Shown here in pieces: positions 36,074-45,691 of a DNA stretch of 64,000 nt. Under the pieces are notes generated by a model. The model saw only the letters and a list, made by a program, of their open reading frames with translations. It had not been told where the DNA came from and did no database searches. The first letter of the stretch is position 1, and every line of letters starts with the position of its first letter. Origin of the DNA: Lutibacter sp. (lineage in GTDB: Bacteria; Bacteroidota; Bacteroidia; Flavobacteriales; Flavobacteriaceae); contig NVWM01000004.1 of NCBI GenBank assembly GCA_002733665.1, positions 1 through 64,000 on the forward strand, given 5' to 3'. A program made the translations under genes and the position numbers.

Positions 36074-37681
36074 TTAACTTTTAAATATTTTTAGTTTCAT
36101 TCCTGGTTTCAGGTATTTAACACTCCAAATATCATTCCAATCTTTTAAGTTTTGAATAGAAACATTTGAAAATTTCTTGGAAATGGTCCAAAGTGAATCG
36201 CCACTTTTTACAGTGTAAGTTGTATATTCTCCTTTTGGTAATGGTTTTTTAGTCTGTTTTGAAGTCTTAGTTGATGCAGTACTTGAAGTAGATTTTCTTG
36301 GATAAACTGTTAATCGTTGCCCTATTTTTAATCGATTACTTCTAAGTCCATTCCATCGTTTAAGAGAACTAACACTCACTCCAAATTTATTTGCAATTTT
36401 ACCAAGGTAGTCACCACTTCTAACTTTATAGCGAACTCTATCATTCGATTCTACATATTGTGGTAGTTGCTTCTCTCTTTTAGCTTCTTCAATATCAACA
36501 AAAGCGTATAATTCTTTTTCATTACTGATATATTGTCCAACATTATAAAGTGGCAATCGAATATAATAATTCTTGTTTTTTCTATACGGAATAATGTCCA
36601 ACTTATACTGTGGATTCAAAAATTGAAGCATTTCAATGTCTACATCTAAAAACTTTTGAATCTGTTCAAAAGTCAATTGTTTTTTTATGTGAATTGTATC
36701 TGTTTCAAACTTATTGATATATGCTTTTTTTGCTACAATTCCATGATCATCAGCATGTTTCATAATATATAAAGTAGCATAAAAAGCTGGTAAATATCCA
36801 GCAGTTTCTCTTGGTAAAAACTGACGAATATTCCAATAATTACGTTTTCCTCCTGCGCGTCTTATTGCTTTATTCACATTTCCAGGACCTGAATTATAGG
36901 CTGCTAATGCTAAATCCCAATCGCCAAAAATTCGATACAAGGCTGTTAAGTATTTACACGCTGCCTCTGTTGCTTTTAAAGGGTCTTGACGTTCATCGAC
37001 ATACGAACTCACATTTAAGTCAAACTGTTTCCCTGTTTGATACATAAACTGCCACAATCCTGTTGCACCAACTCTAGATTTTGCTCTTGGTTTTAAAGCT
37101 GATTCTACAATTGCCAAATATTTTATCTCTAACGGAATATCATATTTATCTAACTGCTCTTCAAACATCGGAAAATAAAACTGTGCCCTTGACATCAACG
37201 TTCCGTAGGCTCTTTTACGCCTTTTTAGGTATGTTTTAATAAGGTTTTCTAAACTCTTATTGTATTCGACATTAAAAGGCGTTTCGTTGTCTAAAACTCG
37301 TAAGCGTTCTTTTAATAATTCTGTAGGTAATTCTTCTAATTGTACATCAACCAATTTGGTGTCATCAATCACATATTGAATCGTGTCGTATAATGGAGAG
37401 TTGTATAATTCTTGCAGCCATAGACTATCTATTAAGGTTGCTTCAGCAATATCTTTTACTGAATTTTTATCAGAAATAGTAGTTTCTTTTTCTGATGAAA
37501 TTGCAGGCTCATTTAATTTATTTGTATCGTTTTGAATAGCATCTTTTAGTTCAGTAATTTTAGTGTTTAGAGAGTCTTTAATTTGGCTTCTCTCAGGTTT
37601 TGCAAGAAAAATTGTGTCTTGTGCAAAAGTGCTTATTGAAAAACAAAAGGCTATAAATAATATGTAATTCTTTATCTTCAT
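36074..37681 (-). CDS. Membrane-bound lytic murein transglycosylase with LysM repeats (MltD-like)
   Basis: A 535-residue exported enzyme. The signal peptide (about 1-20) precedes a variable region and an SLT domain (about 170-310) with catalytic Glu in AIVESALKPRAKS and the ALAAYNSGPGNVNKA block. Two LysM domains follow (about 400-450 and 490-535), starting KVRSGDYLGKIANKFGV and TVKSGDSLWTISKKF. It should cleave peptidoglycan glycan strands. It is the first gene before the DUF4837 gene. Confidence 0.9.
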   Translation of the reverse strand: MKIKNYILFIAFCFSISTFAQDTIFLAKPERSQIKDSLNTKITELKDAIQNDTNKLNEPAISSEKETTISDKNSVKDIAEATLIDSLWLQELYNSPLYDTIQYVIDDTKLVDVQLEELPTELLKERLRVLDNETPFNVEYNKSLENLIKTYLKRRKRAYGTLMSRAQFYFPMFEEQLDKYDIPLEIKYLAIVESALKPRAKSRVGATGLWQFMYQTGKQFDLNVSSYVDERQDPLKATEAACKYLTALYRIFGDWDLALAAYNSGPGNVNKAIRRAGGKRNYWNIRQFLPRETAGYLPAFYATLYIMKHADDHGIVAKKAYINKFETDTIHIKKQLTFEQIQKFLDVDIEMLQFLNPQYKLDIIPYRKNKNYYIRLPLYNVGQYISNEKELYAFVDIEEAKREKQLPQYVESNDRVRYKVRSGDYLGKIANKFGVSVSSLKRWNGLRSNRLKIGQRLTVYPRKSTSSTASTKTSKQTKKPLPKGEYTTYTVKSGDSLWTISKKFSNVSIQNLKDWNDIWSVKYLKPGMKLKIFKS

Positions 37682-37722
37682 ATAAAATTTGACTGTATTT
37701 ACTGAATACTACTAACTGATTA

Positions 37723-38484
37723 CTATATTTCTATTTCTACTCCAACAGGACAATGGTCTGAATGCCTTGCATTTGGCAATATAAAAGCACGTTTTAATTT
37801 ATCTTTTAATGGCGCACTTGCCATACAATAATCTAATCGCCATCCTTTATTGTTATTTCGAGCATTTGCTCTGTAACTCCACCAACTATAATGATCTGGT
37901 TCTTTGTTAAAATGACGAAAAGTATCAATAAAACCACTATCAATAAAGTCTCCAATCCATGCGCGTTCTTCAGGTAAAAACCCTGAAACACCTTTCATTT
38001 TTGGGTTGTGAATATCTATCGCTTCATGACAAATATTATAGTCTCCACAGATAACTAAATTTGGAATTTCTTTTCTTAAATTAGTAATGTATTCTTGAAA
38101 TTCATCCATATAATTGAACTTAAAATCAAGTCGCATATCATTCGTTCCAGAAGGTAAATACAAACTCATTATAGAAATATCATCAAAATCTACACGAAGA
38201 TTACGACCTTCAAAATCCATTGTTTCAATTCCTGTACCATATTCAACATGATTTGGTTTATTTTTACATAAAACAGCGACACTAGAATACCCTTTTTTTT
38301 GTGCCGAAAACCAATAATGGTATTTATATCCTGCATCTTCAAACAGTGTTAAGTCTAACTGTTCTTTATGTGCTTTTGTTTCTTGAATACACAATACATC
38401 AGGATTTGCGGCAATCAGCCATTCAATAAATCCTTTTTTGAGTGCAGCACGAATTCCATTTACATTATATGATAGTATTTTCAT
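37723..38484 (-). CDS. xth: Exodeoxyribonuclease III
   Basis: A 253-residue AP endonuclease/exonuclease. It has N-terminal MKILSYNVNGIRAAL, CIQETKAHKEQ (metal Glu), GDYNICHEAIDIHNP and the terminal HSDHCPVGVEI motif. The frame continues upstream to a TTG at 38523, but the family start MKILSYN is at 38484, so I use that. It acts in base-excision repair. It is a separate unit next to scoB. Confidence 0.93.
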   Translation of the reverse strand: MKILSYNVNGIRAALKKGFIEWLIAANPDVLCIQETKAHKEQLDLTLFEDAGYKYHYWFSAQKKGYSSVAVLCKNKPNHVEYGTGIETMDFEGRNLRVDFDDISIMSLYLPSGTNDMRLDFKFNYMDEFQEYITNLRKEIPNLVICGDYNICHEAIDIHNPKMKGVSGFLPEERAWIGDFIDSGFIDTFRHFNKEPDHYSWWSYRANARNNNKGWRLDYCMASAPLKDKLKRAFILPNARHSDHCPVGVEIEI

Positions 38485-38535
38485 TTGATTACTTTTAGTT
38501 CTCTGCTCCGCTTCAATGAGCAAAAATTAAAGACC

Positions 38536-39192
38536 TTATAGGTCCATTTCTGGAATCTCACCATCAATAATTAAATTTCCTTCCGTAGCGTTTTTAATTT
38601 CTTCTACTGTAACTCCTGGAGCACGTTCTAATAATTTAAAACCATCTTCAACAACATCCAAAACAGCAAGATTTGTAACAACCTTTTTAACACATCCAAC
38701 ACCTGTTAATGGCAATGAACATTTTTTTAATAGTTTTGATTCTCCACGTTTATTAGTGTGCATCATCGCAACGATAATATTGTCTGCCGATGCTACTAAA
38801 TCCATCGCTCCTCCCATTCCTTTGACCATTCTCCCTGGAATTTTCCAGTTTGAAATATCTCCATTTTGAGCAACTTCCATTGCACCAAGAACAGTTAGTT
38901 GAACATGTTGCCCTCGAATCATTGCAAAACTCATTGCAGAATCAAATAAAGATCCTCCTTGCAAAATAGTCACTGTTTGTTTTCCTGCGTTTATCAAATC
39001 TGCATCTTCAGTTCCTTCTATTGGGAAAGGTCCCATTCCGAGTAATCCATTTTCTGATTGAAATTCTATATCTATTCCTTTAGGAATATAATTTGCTACT
39101 AAAGTTGGAATGCCAATTCCAAGATTTACATACCAATTGTGTTGTAACTCCTGAGCGATTCGTTGTGCTATTTGTGTTTTGTTTAGTGCCAT
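38536..39192 (-). CDS. scoB: 3-oxoacid CoA-transferase subunit B
   Basis: About 218 residues; the beta subunit of succinyl-CoA:3-ketoacid CoA transferase. MALNKTQIAQRIAQEL and GIGIPTLVANYIP are followed by the catalytic Glu in QSENGLLGMGPF near residue 50. The ATG at 39192 gives a standard N-terminus. An in-frame ATG at 39210 is inside a palindromic element, so I do not use it. It acts with ScoA to activate acetoacetate from fatty or amino acid breakdown. A family A element sits between scoA and scoB. Confidence 0.92.
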   Translation of the reverse strand: MALNKTQIAQRIAQELQHNWYVNLGIGIPTLVANYIPKGIDIEFQSENGLLGMGPFPIEGTEDADLINAGKQTVTILQGGSLFDSAMSFAMIRGQHVQLTVLGAMEVAQNGDISNWKIPGRMVKGMGGAMDLVASADNIIVAMMHTNKRGESKLLKKCSLPLTGVGCVKKVVTNLAVLDVVEDGFKLLERAPGVTVEEIKNATEGNLIIDGEIPEMDL

Positions 39193-39205
39193 TTTTGTTG
39201 TTTTT

Positions 39206-39272
39206 GTCATTCCTGCGAAGGCAGGAATCTATACTTGGTTTGGATTTGGATTCCTGCCTTCGCAGGAATGAC
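39206..39272. repeat. 67-bp palindromic element, family A copy 3, inside the scoA-scoB operon
   Basis: Perfect 24-base inverted arms (39206-39229 and 39249-39272) with a 19-base loop. The element fills most of the 91-base gap between the scoA stop and the scoB ATG. One edge is 13 bases before the scoB ATG. Arms are identical to those of copy 2 (24035-24101). Confidence 0.92.
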
Positions 39273-39283
39273 ATAATCTTTAA

Positions 39284-39985
39284 TTACACCTTTGGTGTAA
39301 CCGTTCGTTGCTCAATTCTCTTTTCATAATCCTTTCCTTGAAAAATTCGCTGTACAAAAATTCCAGGAGTATGAATTTGATTTGGATCTAATTCTCCAAC
39401 CTCAACTAATTCTTCAACTTCAGCAACAGTAATTTTTCCTGCCATTGCCATCATCGGATTAAAATTTCTTGCAGTTCCTTTAAAAATAAGGTTTCCTGCA
39501 GTATCTCCTTTCCATGCTTTTACAAAAGCAAATTCTGGATTAAAAGCATGTTCAAGAACATACATCTTACCATTAAATTCTCGTGTTTCTTTACCTTCAG
39601 CAACTTCAGTTCCATAACCTGCAGGCGTAAAAAACGCAGGAATACCTGCTCCTGTTGCTCTACAACGTTCTGCTAATGTTCCTTGCGGAATTAAATCAAC
39701 TTCGAGTTCTCCTGACAACATTTGGCGTTCAAACTCATCATTTTCGCCAACATAAGATGAAATCATTTTTTTAATTTGACGCTTTTGAAGTAGTTGGCCT
39801 AAACCAAAATTATCTACTCCTGCATTGTTAGAAATACACGTTAAGTCAGTAACTTCTAATTTCACCAATTGCGCAATACTATTCTCTGGAATACCACACA
39901 ATCCAAATCCGCCAAGCATAAATTCCATTCCAGATTCAACACCTTGAAGTGCTTCTTCTACATTTTTTACAACTTTATTTATCAT
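39284..39985 (-). CDS. scoA: 3-oxoacid CoA-transferase subunit A
   Basis: A 233-residue alpha subunit. The glycine-rich [13 protein letters not shown] near residue 24 and the [24 protein letters not shown] block near 108 are typical. It is upstream of scoB on the same strand. The 91-base gap between them is unusual for this tight gene pair and is taken up by a 67-bp palindrome. Confidence 0.93.
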   Translation of the reverse strand: MINKVVKNVEEALQGVESGMEFMLGGFGLCGIPENSIAQLVKLEVTDLTCISNNAGVDNFGLGQLLQKRQIKKMISSYVGENDEFERQMLSGELEVDLIPQGTLAERCRATGAGIPAFFTPAGYGTEVAEGKETREFNGKMYVLEHAFNPEFAFVKAWKGDTAGNLIFKGTARNFNPMMAMAGKITVAEVEELVEVGELDPNQIHTPGIFVQRIFQGKDYEKRIEQRTVTPKV

Positions 39986-40023
39986 TTTAAACTTGTTTAC
40001 TTATTAAAACTGTCGCTTTGTGA

Positions 40024-42318
40024 CTAAAATTCTGGTTCCTCATCATCAAAGGGATTCTCATCCTCCTCTGAAGAAATTTTAGAACAATTTAATTCAATAT
40101 CTAAATTCTTCGGTTTTTCAAATTCATCCCGACTAACATTTAAGGAAGCGTCGGCATAACATTTTTGATAAAATAACGCCCAAATTGGCAATGCCATTGC
40201 TGCTCCTTGACCTTTAGATATTCCAGCAAAATGTGTTGCTCTATCTTCTCCTCCAACCCAAACTCCTGTTGCAAGGTTTGGCACAACTCCCATAAACCAA
40301 CCGTCAGATTGATTTTGTGTTGTTCCTGTTTTTCCTGCAATTGCATTTTTAAATTCATACGGATATCCTGTTACAACATTATCTGGATATTTTCCCCATT
40401 TACTACGTAAACGCTGTCCTGAACCTGACTTTGTTACTCCTTCTAATAAATTTAAAACTACATACGCAGATTCTTCGCTTAAAACCTCTTCGGTTTCAGG
40501 AATAAATTGTTCTAAAATAGTTCCGTTTTTATCTTCTATTCTCAACACCATCATTTGATCTACACGTAAGCCTTTGTTTGCAAATGTTGAATACGCTCCT
40601 ACCATTTCAAACAAACTTAAATCTACCGAACCTAAAGCAATCGCAGGAACTTCAGGAATTTCGCTTTCTATTCCTGCTGAGTGTGCTAAGCGTGCAACCG
40701 TTTTGGGATGTACCATATCAATCAATCGTGCAGTAATTACATTTACAGATCCCGCTAATGCTTCTTTTAAATTAAGCATTCCGCCATACTTTTCAGTAGC
40801 ATTTTTTGGAGTCCAATCTTCTGGCATTCCGTATTTTTCTTTAGAAATTGTATAAGGTGTATTTGGAAAACTATCACAAGGAGATAATTTTAATTGATTG
40901 ATTGCTGTTGCATATACAAATGGTTTAAATGTAGAGCCAACTTGTCGTTTTTGTTGTTTTACCGCATCAAACTGAAAGTGCTTGTAATTTATTCCTCCAA
41001 CCCATGCTTTTACGTGTCCTGATTGTGGTTCTATAGACATTAATCCTGCGCGTAAAAAGTGCTTGTAATAGCGTATAGAATCATTTGGAGTCATAATGGT
41101 ATCGATATCTCCTTTCCAAGAAAACACACTCATATCCGTTTTTATATCAAATGATGCTCTGATTTGTTTTTCAGATTTCGCGCTCTTTTTCATTCTTTTC
41201 CAACGATTAGAACGTTTCATCGCTTGATCCATTGTTGTTTTCACCAATTTCTTATCTAAATCATAAAAAGGTGCCGTCTTGTTTCTTTTTTGTTCATTAA
41301 AAAACGAACGTTGTAGATTGGACATATGTTCTTGCATCGCCTCTTCTGCATATTTTTGCATACGAGAATCTAAGGTTACGAAAATCTTTAATCCGTCTCT
41401 ATGTAAATTGTATTCTCCTCCTCCCGGTTTTGGGTTGTTTTTTATCCATTTTTTCATGTAATCTCGCAAATATTCACGGAAATATGTTGCGTAACCATCG
41501 CTATGGCCTTCTGGAGAAAAGTTTAATGTAATTGGCAATTTTTGTAAAGAATCTTTTACTTGACTTGTAATAAATCCATTTTTTTCCATTTGACCAAATA
41601 CAAGGTTCCTTCTGCGAAAAGATTTCTCTTTAGAAATTTCTCTTTTTGGATTGTACTGTCTTGGATTTTTTAACATTGCTACTAAAACAGCAGATTCTTC
41701 AATCTTTAAATCCTGTGGTTCTTTTCCGAAATAAATACGTGAAGCTGAACGAATACCAATTGCATTATATAAAAACCCTTGCTTGTTTAAATACATTGCT
41801 ATAATTTCTCGCTTTGTATATTGACGCTCTAAACGAACAGCAATAACATATTCTTTTACTTTTTGCTTTAACCTTTGAATTAAGTTTTTTGAACCTTCAC
41901 CATGAAATAGTAATTTAGAAAGTTGTTGAGTTACCGTACTTCCACCGCCGCCTTTTCCCATTGTAAGAATTGCTCTTGCCGTACTCTTATAATCAATACC
42001 TGAATGGCTGTAAAATCGTTCATCTTCAGTTGCAATTAACGCTTCAACAAGATTTTGTGGAATCTCTTTATAATTTACAGGTGTTCTATTTTGAATGGCG
42101 TACTTCCCTAATGTTTTACCATCAATAGAGATAACTTCAGTTGCTAAATTACTTTCTGGGTTTTCTAAATCTTCAAATGTTGGCATAGTCCCCAACGCTC
42201 CCCAAGAAGCAAGTAAAAAAGGTAAAATCATCATGATTACACCTCCAATAACAAGTCTCCAAAACCACTTTAAATAATTATTATTGCTAGTCTGTTCTAT
42301 TGTTTTTTTCTTTGTCAT
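40024..42318 (-). CDS. Class A penicillin-binding protein (PBP1A-like)
   Basis: A 764-residue bifunctional peptidoglycan synthase. One N-terminal membrane helix (about 15-38) precedes the glycosyltransferase domain, with catalytic Glu in ALIATEDERFYSHSGID near 92 and GGGGSTVTQQLSK near 122. The transpeptidase domain has SxxK in GSTFKPFVYAT near 466, a serine motif in SGSGQ near 628 and KTGTT near 660. The layout matches PBP1A. It lies 11 bases after gldH on the same strand, in an envelope-biogenesis neighbourhood. Confidence 0.93.
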   Translation of the reverse strand: MTKKKTIEQTSNNNYLKWFWRLVIGGVIMMILPFLLASWGALGTMPTFEDLENPESNLATEVISIDGKTLGKYAIQNRTPVNYKEIPQNLVEALIATEDERFYSHSGIDYKSTARAILTMGKGGGGSTVTQQLSKLLFHGEGSKNLIQRLKQKVKEYVIAVRLERQYTKREIIAMYLNKQGFLYNAIGIRSASRIYFGKEPQDLKIEESAVLVAMLKNPRQYNPKREISKEKSFRRRNLVFGQMEKNGFITSQVKDSLQKLPITLNFSPEGHSDGYATYFREYLRDYMKKWIKNNPKPGGGEYNLHRDGLKIFVTLDSRMQKYAEEAMQEHMSNLQRSFFNEQKRNKTAPFYDLDKKLVKTTMDQAMKRSNRWKRMKKSAKSEKQIRASFDIKTDMSVFSWKGDIDTIMTPNDSIRYYKHFLRAGLMSIEPQSGHVKAWVGGINYKHFQFDAVKQQKRQVGSTFKPFVYATAINQLKLSPCDSFPNTPYTISKEKYGMPEDWTPKNATEKYGGMLNLKEALAGSVNVITARLIDMVHPKTVARLAHSAGIESEIPEVPAIALGSVDLSLFEMVGAYSTFANKGLRVDQMMVLRIEDKNGTILEQFIPETEEVLSEESAYVVLNLLEGVTKSGSGQRLRSKWGKYPDNVVTGYPYEFKNAIAGKTGTTQNQSDGWFMGVVPNLATGVWVGGEDRATHFAGISKGQGAAMALPIWALFYQKCYADASLNVSRDEFEKPKNLDIELNCSKISSEEDENPFDDEEPEF

Positions 42319-42329
42319 TTCCTGTTCTA

Positions 42330-42815
42330 TTATTCCGTAGCCAACTCTACTCTAAATCCAACGTTTGTAACTCCTTTCAATGAATCTAGACCTTGAATAT
42401 TCCCATTTTTACGCATTGCTTGTTCCACTTCTACAAGGTAATTTCCTTTTTGTGTGAATTGTACATTTTCTTTATAAAAAAGTTTGTTTTCCTTTATATC
42501 TGTATAACCTGTTCCTAAAAAATTCCCTGCTTTATCAGTCATTTCATACTCTAGTGTGTCAATAACTTGAAAACCGTCAGGAAAATCAATTTTTGCAATC
42601 AAAAACAAATTGCTAAATTCATACTCTTTGTCATTTCTGACCTTCAAAAATAAATTGTTTTTTGAAATAGTATCTTCTATCATCACTTCAAATTTCACAA
42701 CATTATTTCTCAACCAAATATTATCTTCCACAGACTGATAATCATCATAAATACGATTAGAATCACAAGAAATCAATCCTAAAAATAGCACGAATAGGAT
42801 AAAGTTATTTCGCAT
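42330..42815 (-). CDS. gldH: Gliding motility lipoprotein GldH
   Basis: A 161-residue lipoprotein. The N-terminus MRNNFILFVLFLGLISC has a lipobox with Cys17 and is followed by DSNRIYDDYQSV and NIWLRNNVVKFEV, typical of GldH. GldH is needed for gliding and T9SS stability in Flavobacterium johnsoniae. The frame stays open to 43052, but that extra part is an antisense-frame echo of the low-complexity tail of the preceding gene. The ATG at 42815 overlaps the ricT stop by 11 bases. Confidence 0.88.
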   Translation of the reverse strand: MRNNFILFVLFLGLISCDSNRIYDDYQSVEDNIWLRNNVVKFEVMIEDTISKNNLFLKVRNDKEYEFSNLFLIAKIDFPDGFQVIDTLEYEMTDKAGNFLGTGYTDIKENKLFYKENVQFTQKGNYLVEVEQAMRKNGNIQGLDSLKGVTNVGFRVELATE

Positions 42816-44145
42816 TATTTTGATTTTTTGGTGGATTTGGTTTCTTTGCTTGTGGTTTTCTCTTTTGACCTCCTTGTATATTTGGCTTCTTGGTTTGTTG
42901 TCCTTGAGTGTTGGGTTTTTTAGAACCTTGCGCGTTGGGTTTTCTTGGTCCTTTTTTGTTTTGTGGTTTCTTGTTTTGGTTATTTCTATTCTGTTGATTT
43001 GCTGATTTTCTGTTATTGTTTCTTCTCTTTTTCTTCCTTTTTGGTTGATCAAATCGTGTTAAACTATCTTGACCTACAACATTTTCAAAATCTATTTTTG
43101 GTTTAGAAAGCTCTTCAAACTCAAATTCTTCAAGCGATGTAATCGCTACACCGCCTTTATTTGTTTCTATAATTTCTTTTAACTGCTCTAAATCTAATTT
43201 ATACCATTTAAAAGAATCGTCTTTGTATGTGTACCAAAATTGTTCTTTAAAAATATCCATTTTAACAAAAACAGCATCTCCTTTTTTGGTTTTCAGTACT
43301 ATTTCTTTTTTTGGAAATGTTTTTAAAACATCCAAATAAGTATCTAATTCAAAATTTAAACAGCACTTTAATTTTCCACATTGTCCTGCTAATTTTTGAG
43401 GATTTAAAGATAATTGTTGGTATCGTGCTGCTGCAGTATTTACTTTTCTAAAATCTGTCAACCAAGTAGAGCAACACAATTCTCGACCACAAGAACCAAT
43501 TCCTCCAAGTCTAGCTGCTTCTTGTCGTAAGCCAACTTGCTTCATCTCAACTCGTACTCTAAAAGCACCTGCTAAATCTCTAATAAGTTGTCTGAAATCT
43601 ACTCTTTCTTCGGCAGTATAATAAAATGTTGCTTTGTTTCCGTCGCCTTGATATTCCACATCAGAAAGTTTCATTTTAAGTCCAAGTCGTCCTAAAATTT
43701 CACGTCCTCTTTTTTGTGTTTCAACTTCACGTTCTCTTACTTTTTCCCAAATTTCAATATCTCTTTGGGATGCTTTTCTGTAAATTTTCTTAACATCTTC
43801 ACTGTCTTGAGCAACTCCTTTTTTCTTCATTTGGATGCGCACCAATTCTCCTGTAAGTGTAACTGTTCCTACATCGTGTCCTCCAGAAGAGCCTTCAACA
43901 GTTACAACTTCTCCCATGCATAATTGCATGCCTTCATTTGTGTAAAAATGTTTTCGCCCGTTTTTAAAACGAACCTCAACAATATTAAATGGTTCTTGTC
44001 CGTTTGGAAGCGTCATATTAGAAAGCCAATCGAAAACGGATAATTTACTTCCGCTTCCGCAAGTACCTCCTGTACCACAATTTCCATTGCTTTTACATCC
44101 TTTTGGAACGCCGTTTTTATCTGTAGAGCACGAAGTGCAGCCCAT
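42805..44145 (-). CDS. ricT: PSP1/RicT family protein with low-complexity basic tail
   Basis: A 446-residue homologue of Bacillus RicT (YaaT). The N-terminus is Cys-rich (GCTSCSTDKNGVPKGCKSNGNC). The PSP1 domain (about 180-270) has GSCGRELCCSTWL and LAGQCGKLKCCLNFE, with paired Cys that can hold an Fe-S cluster. The last about 75 residues are a K/N/Q/P-rich disordered tail with repeats of the type KKPNxQG. In Bacillus, Ric proteins affect RNase Y specificity; the role here is unknown. It is upstream of gldH in one operon. Confidence 0.85.
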   Translation of the reverse strand: MGCTSCSTDKNGVPKGCKSNGNCGTGGTCGSGSKLSVFDWLSNMTLPNGQEPFNIVEVRFKNGRKHFYTNEGMQLCMGEVVTVEGSSGGHDVGTVTLTGELVRIQMKKKGVAQDSEDVKKIYRKASQRDIEIWEKVREREVETQKRGREILGRLGLKMKLSDVEYQGDGNKATFYYTAEERVDFRQLIRDLAGAFRVRVEMKQVGLRQEAARLGGIGSCGRELCCSTWLTDFRKVNTAAARYQQLSLNPQKLAGQCGKLKCCLNFELDTYLDVLKTFPKKEIVLKTKKGDAVFVKMDIFKEQFWYTYKDDSFKWYKLDLEQLKEIIETNKGGVAITSLEEFEFEELSKPKIDFENVVGQDSLTRFDQPKRKKKRRNNNRKSANQQNRNNQNKKPQNKKGPRKPNAQGSKKPNTQGQQTKKPNIQGGQKRKPQAKKPNPPKNQNNAK

Positions 44146-44364
44146 AATTATATATTTTGAAATGTCTAATTTATTAATCTAAAAGACATTGTAAGGTTTA
44201 TAAATCGTTTGTCACTAATTCGTAAAGATATGGAATATTGAGAACTAAATAAAAAAAGATTTTATAACCAAAAAATTGCTTGAAGTATTTATATAACGGT
44301 TGGTTTTTCAAAATCGTATGAGTGTTAGAAAAAAAGACGTGTAAGATTGGGTGAAAAATTTAGA

Positions 44365-44436
44365 TTCCTGCATTACTCAACTTTACATATTTTTAATATT
44401 TGTATTCGTGAATCTTCGATTTCGTAGGAATGACAA
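44365..44436. repeat. Degenerate family A palindrome
   Basis: A left piece GATTCCTGC (44365-44373) and a right arm ending TCGTAGGAATGACA (to 44436) match family A arms with many changes. It is 72 bases long overall. It lies in the 299-base gap between ricT and trhO, where I see no gene and no other feature apart from an A/T-rich stretch. Confidence 0.5.
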
Positions 44437-44444
44437 GCATAAAC

Positions 44445-45476
44445 TTACTTCTTAAATTTCAACACTTCTGAACGTCCTTTTTTGAAAATTTTATTACTGT
44501 TATGAGTGCCTTTTCTTAATGCTTTTTGTTCTTCAAATGGCAATTTATTTACTTCCTTACATGTATCCGAACAACATGTATCCATTTTTTCTTGACAAGA
44601 TTTACATTGAATAAATAGTAAATGACACGCTTCATTATCGCAGTTTACGTGCTCATCGCAAGGCTCTCCACATTGGTGACATTGAGAAACAACGTCATCA
44701 GAAATACGTTCTGATCTTCGATGGTCAAAAACAAAGTTTTTTCCTATAAATTTGTTTTCAATTCCTTCAGCATTCACTTGTCTCACATAGTTTATAATTC
44801 CTCCTTCGAGTTGAAAAACGTTTTTGAACCCTTTATGTTTATAATAAGCACTTGCCTTTTCACAACGAATTCCTCCTGTACAATACATTAATAAATTCTT
44901 GTCTTCTTTGTTGTCTTTTAAATCTTCTTCAATAATATCTAATGAATCTCTAAAAGTATCAACATCTGGAGTTACAGCACCATCAAAATGTCCAATTTCA
45001 CTTTCATAATGATTTCGCATATCAACACATACAGTATTCGGATTTGCGAGCATTTCATTAAATTCTTTTGCTTTTAAATGCACTCCAATATCTGTAACAT
45101 TAAAAGTATTATCGTTCAAACCATCAGCAACAATTTTATTTCTTACCTTAACTTTTAATTTAAGGAATGATTTATTGTCTTGCTCAACAGCAACATTTAA
45201 TCGCACATTTTCTAAAAAAGGAATACTATCTAAATGTGTTTTGAAATCGTTAAATTTTTCTGCTGGAACTGAGAGTTGCGCGTTTATACCTTCGTACGAA
45301 ACATAAATACGTCCTAAAACATCTAATTTATCCCAATTGATAAATAAATGATCTCTAAAAACTTGTGGATTTTTAATGTGATAGTATTGATAAAAGGAAA
45401 TCGTTAATCTTTCTTTTCCGGCTTTATCAATTAATTCAGCGCGTTGTATAGCGCTTAACTTATTGTACAGTTGCAT
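44445..45476 (-). CDS. trhO: tRNA uridine(34) hydroxylase TrhO (YceA-type rhodanese)
   Basis: A 343-residue rhodanese-related protein. The N-terminal acylphosphatase-like domain (SFYQYYHIKNPQVFRDHL) is followed by a rhodanese domain with DMRNHYESEIGHFDGA near 150 and the catalytic Cys in MYCTGGIRCEKAS near 200. A C-terminal Cys-rich region has CHQCGEPCDEHVNC and CSDTCKE, which probably binds zinc. TrhO hydroxylates uridine 34 of tRNA in a prephenate-independent route. The family match is close. Confidence 0.92.
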   Translation of the reverse strand: MQLYNKLSAIQRAELIDKAGKERLTISFYQYYHIKNPQVFRDHLFINWDKLDVLGRIYVSYEGINAQLSVPAEKFNDFKTHLDSIPFLENVRLNVAVEQDNKSFLKLKVKVRNKIVADGLNDNTFNVTDIGVHLKAKEFNEMLANPNTVCVDMRNHYESEIGHFDGAVTPDVDTFRDSLDIIEEDLKDNKEDKNLLMYCTGGIRCEKASAYYKHKGFKNVFQLEGGIINYVRQVNAEGIENKFIGKNFVFDHRRSERISDDVVSQCHQCGEPCDEHVNCDNEACHLLFIQCKSCQEKMDTCCSDTCKEVNKLPFEEQKALRKGTHNSNKIFKKGRSEVLKFKK

Positions 45477-45501
45477 GCTATACTAATTTTAGTTAAACAA
45501 T

Positions 45502-45526
45502 GATTCCCGCTTTCGCGAGAAAGACA
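45502..45526. repeat. Family B half-palindrome (copy 1)
   Basis: GATTCCCGCTTTCGCGAGAA followed by AGACA, a single-arm hairpin of the type also seen at 46773 and 50589. No matching second arm is present nearby. Confidence 0.6.
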
Positions 45527-45691
45527 TTTTATAGAAATCCTTGATAAAAAAAAATCAAGGAAATATATTTATTTTTTTGACAAAATTACATCTTTTAACA
45601 GAAAACACTTCTTATTTATCAATTATTATCGCGATTATGTCGTTGTTTTTTTATAATCTTTGCACAAGTAAACATTTATCGTCAAAAAATA

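Noticed and set aside
42816-43052. A 79-residue N-terminal extension of gldH
   Set aside because: It is the alternative frame of the low-complexity tail of ricT, and the lipoprotein signal starts at 42815.
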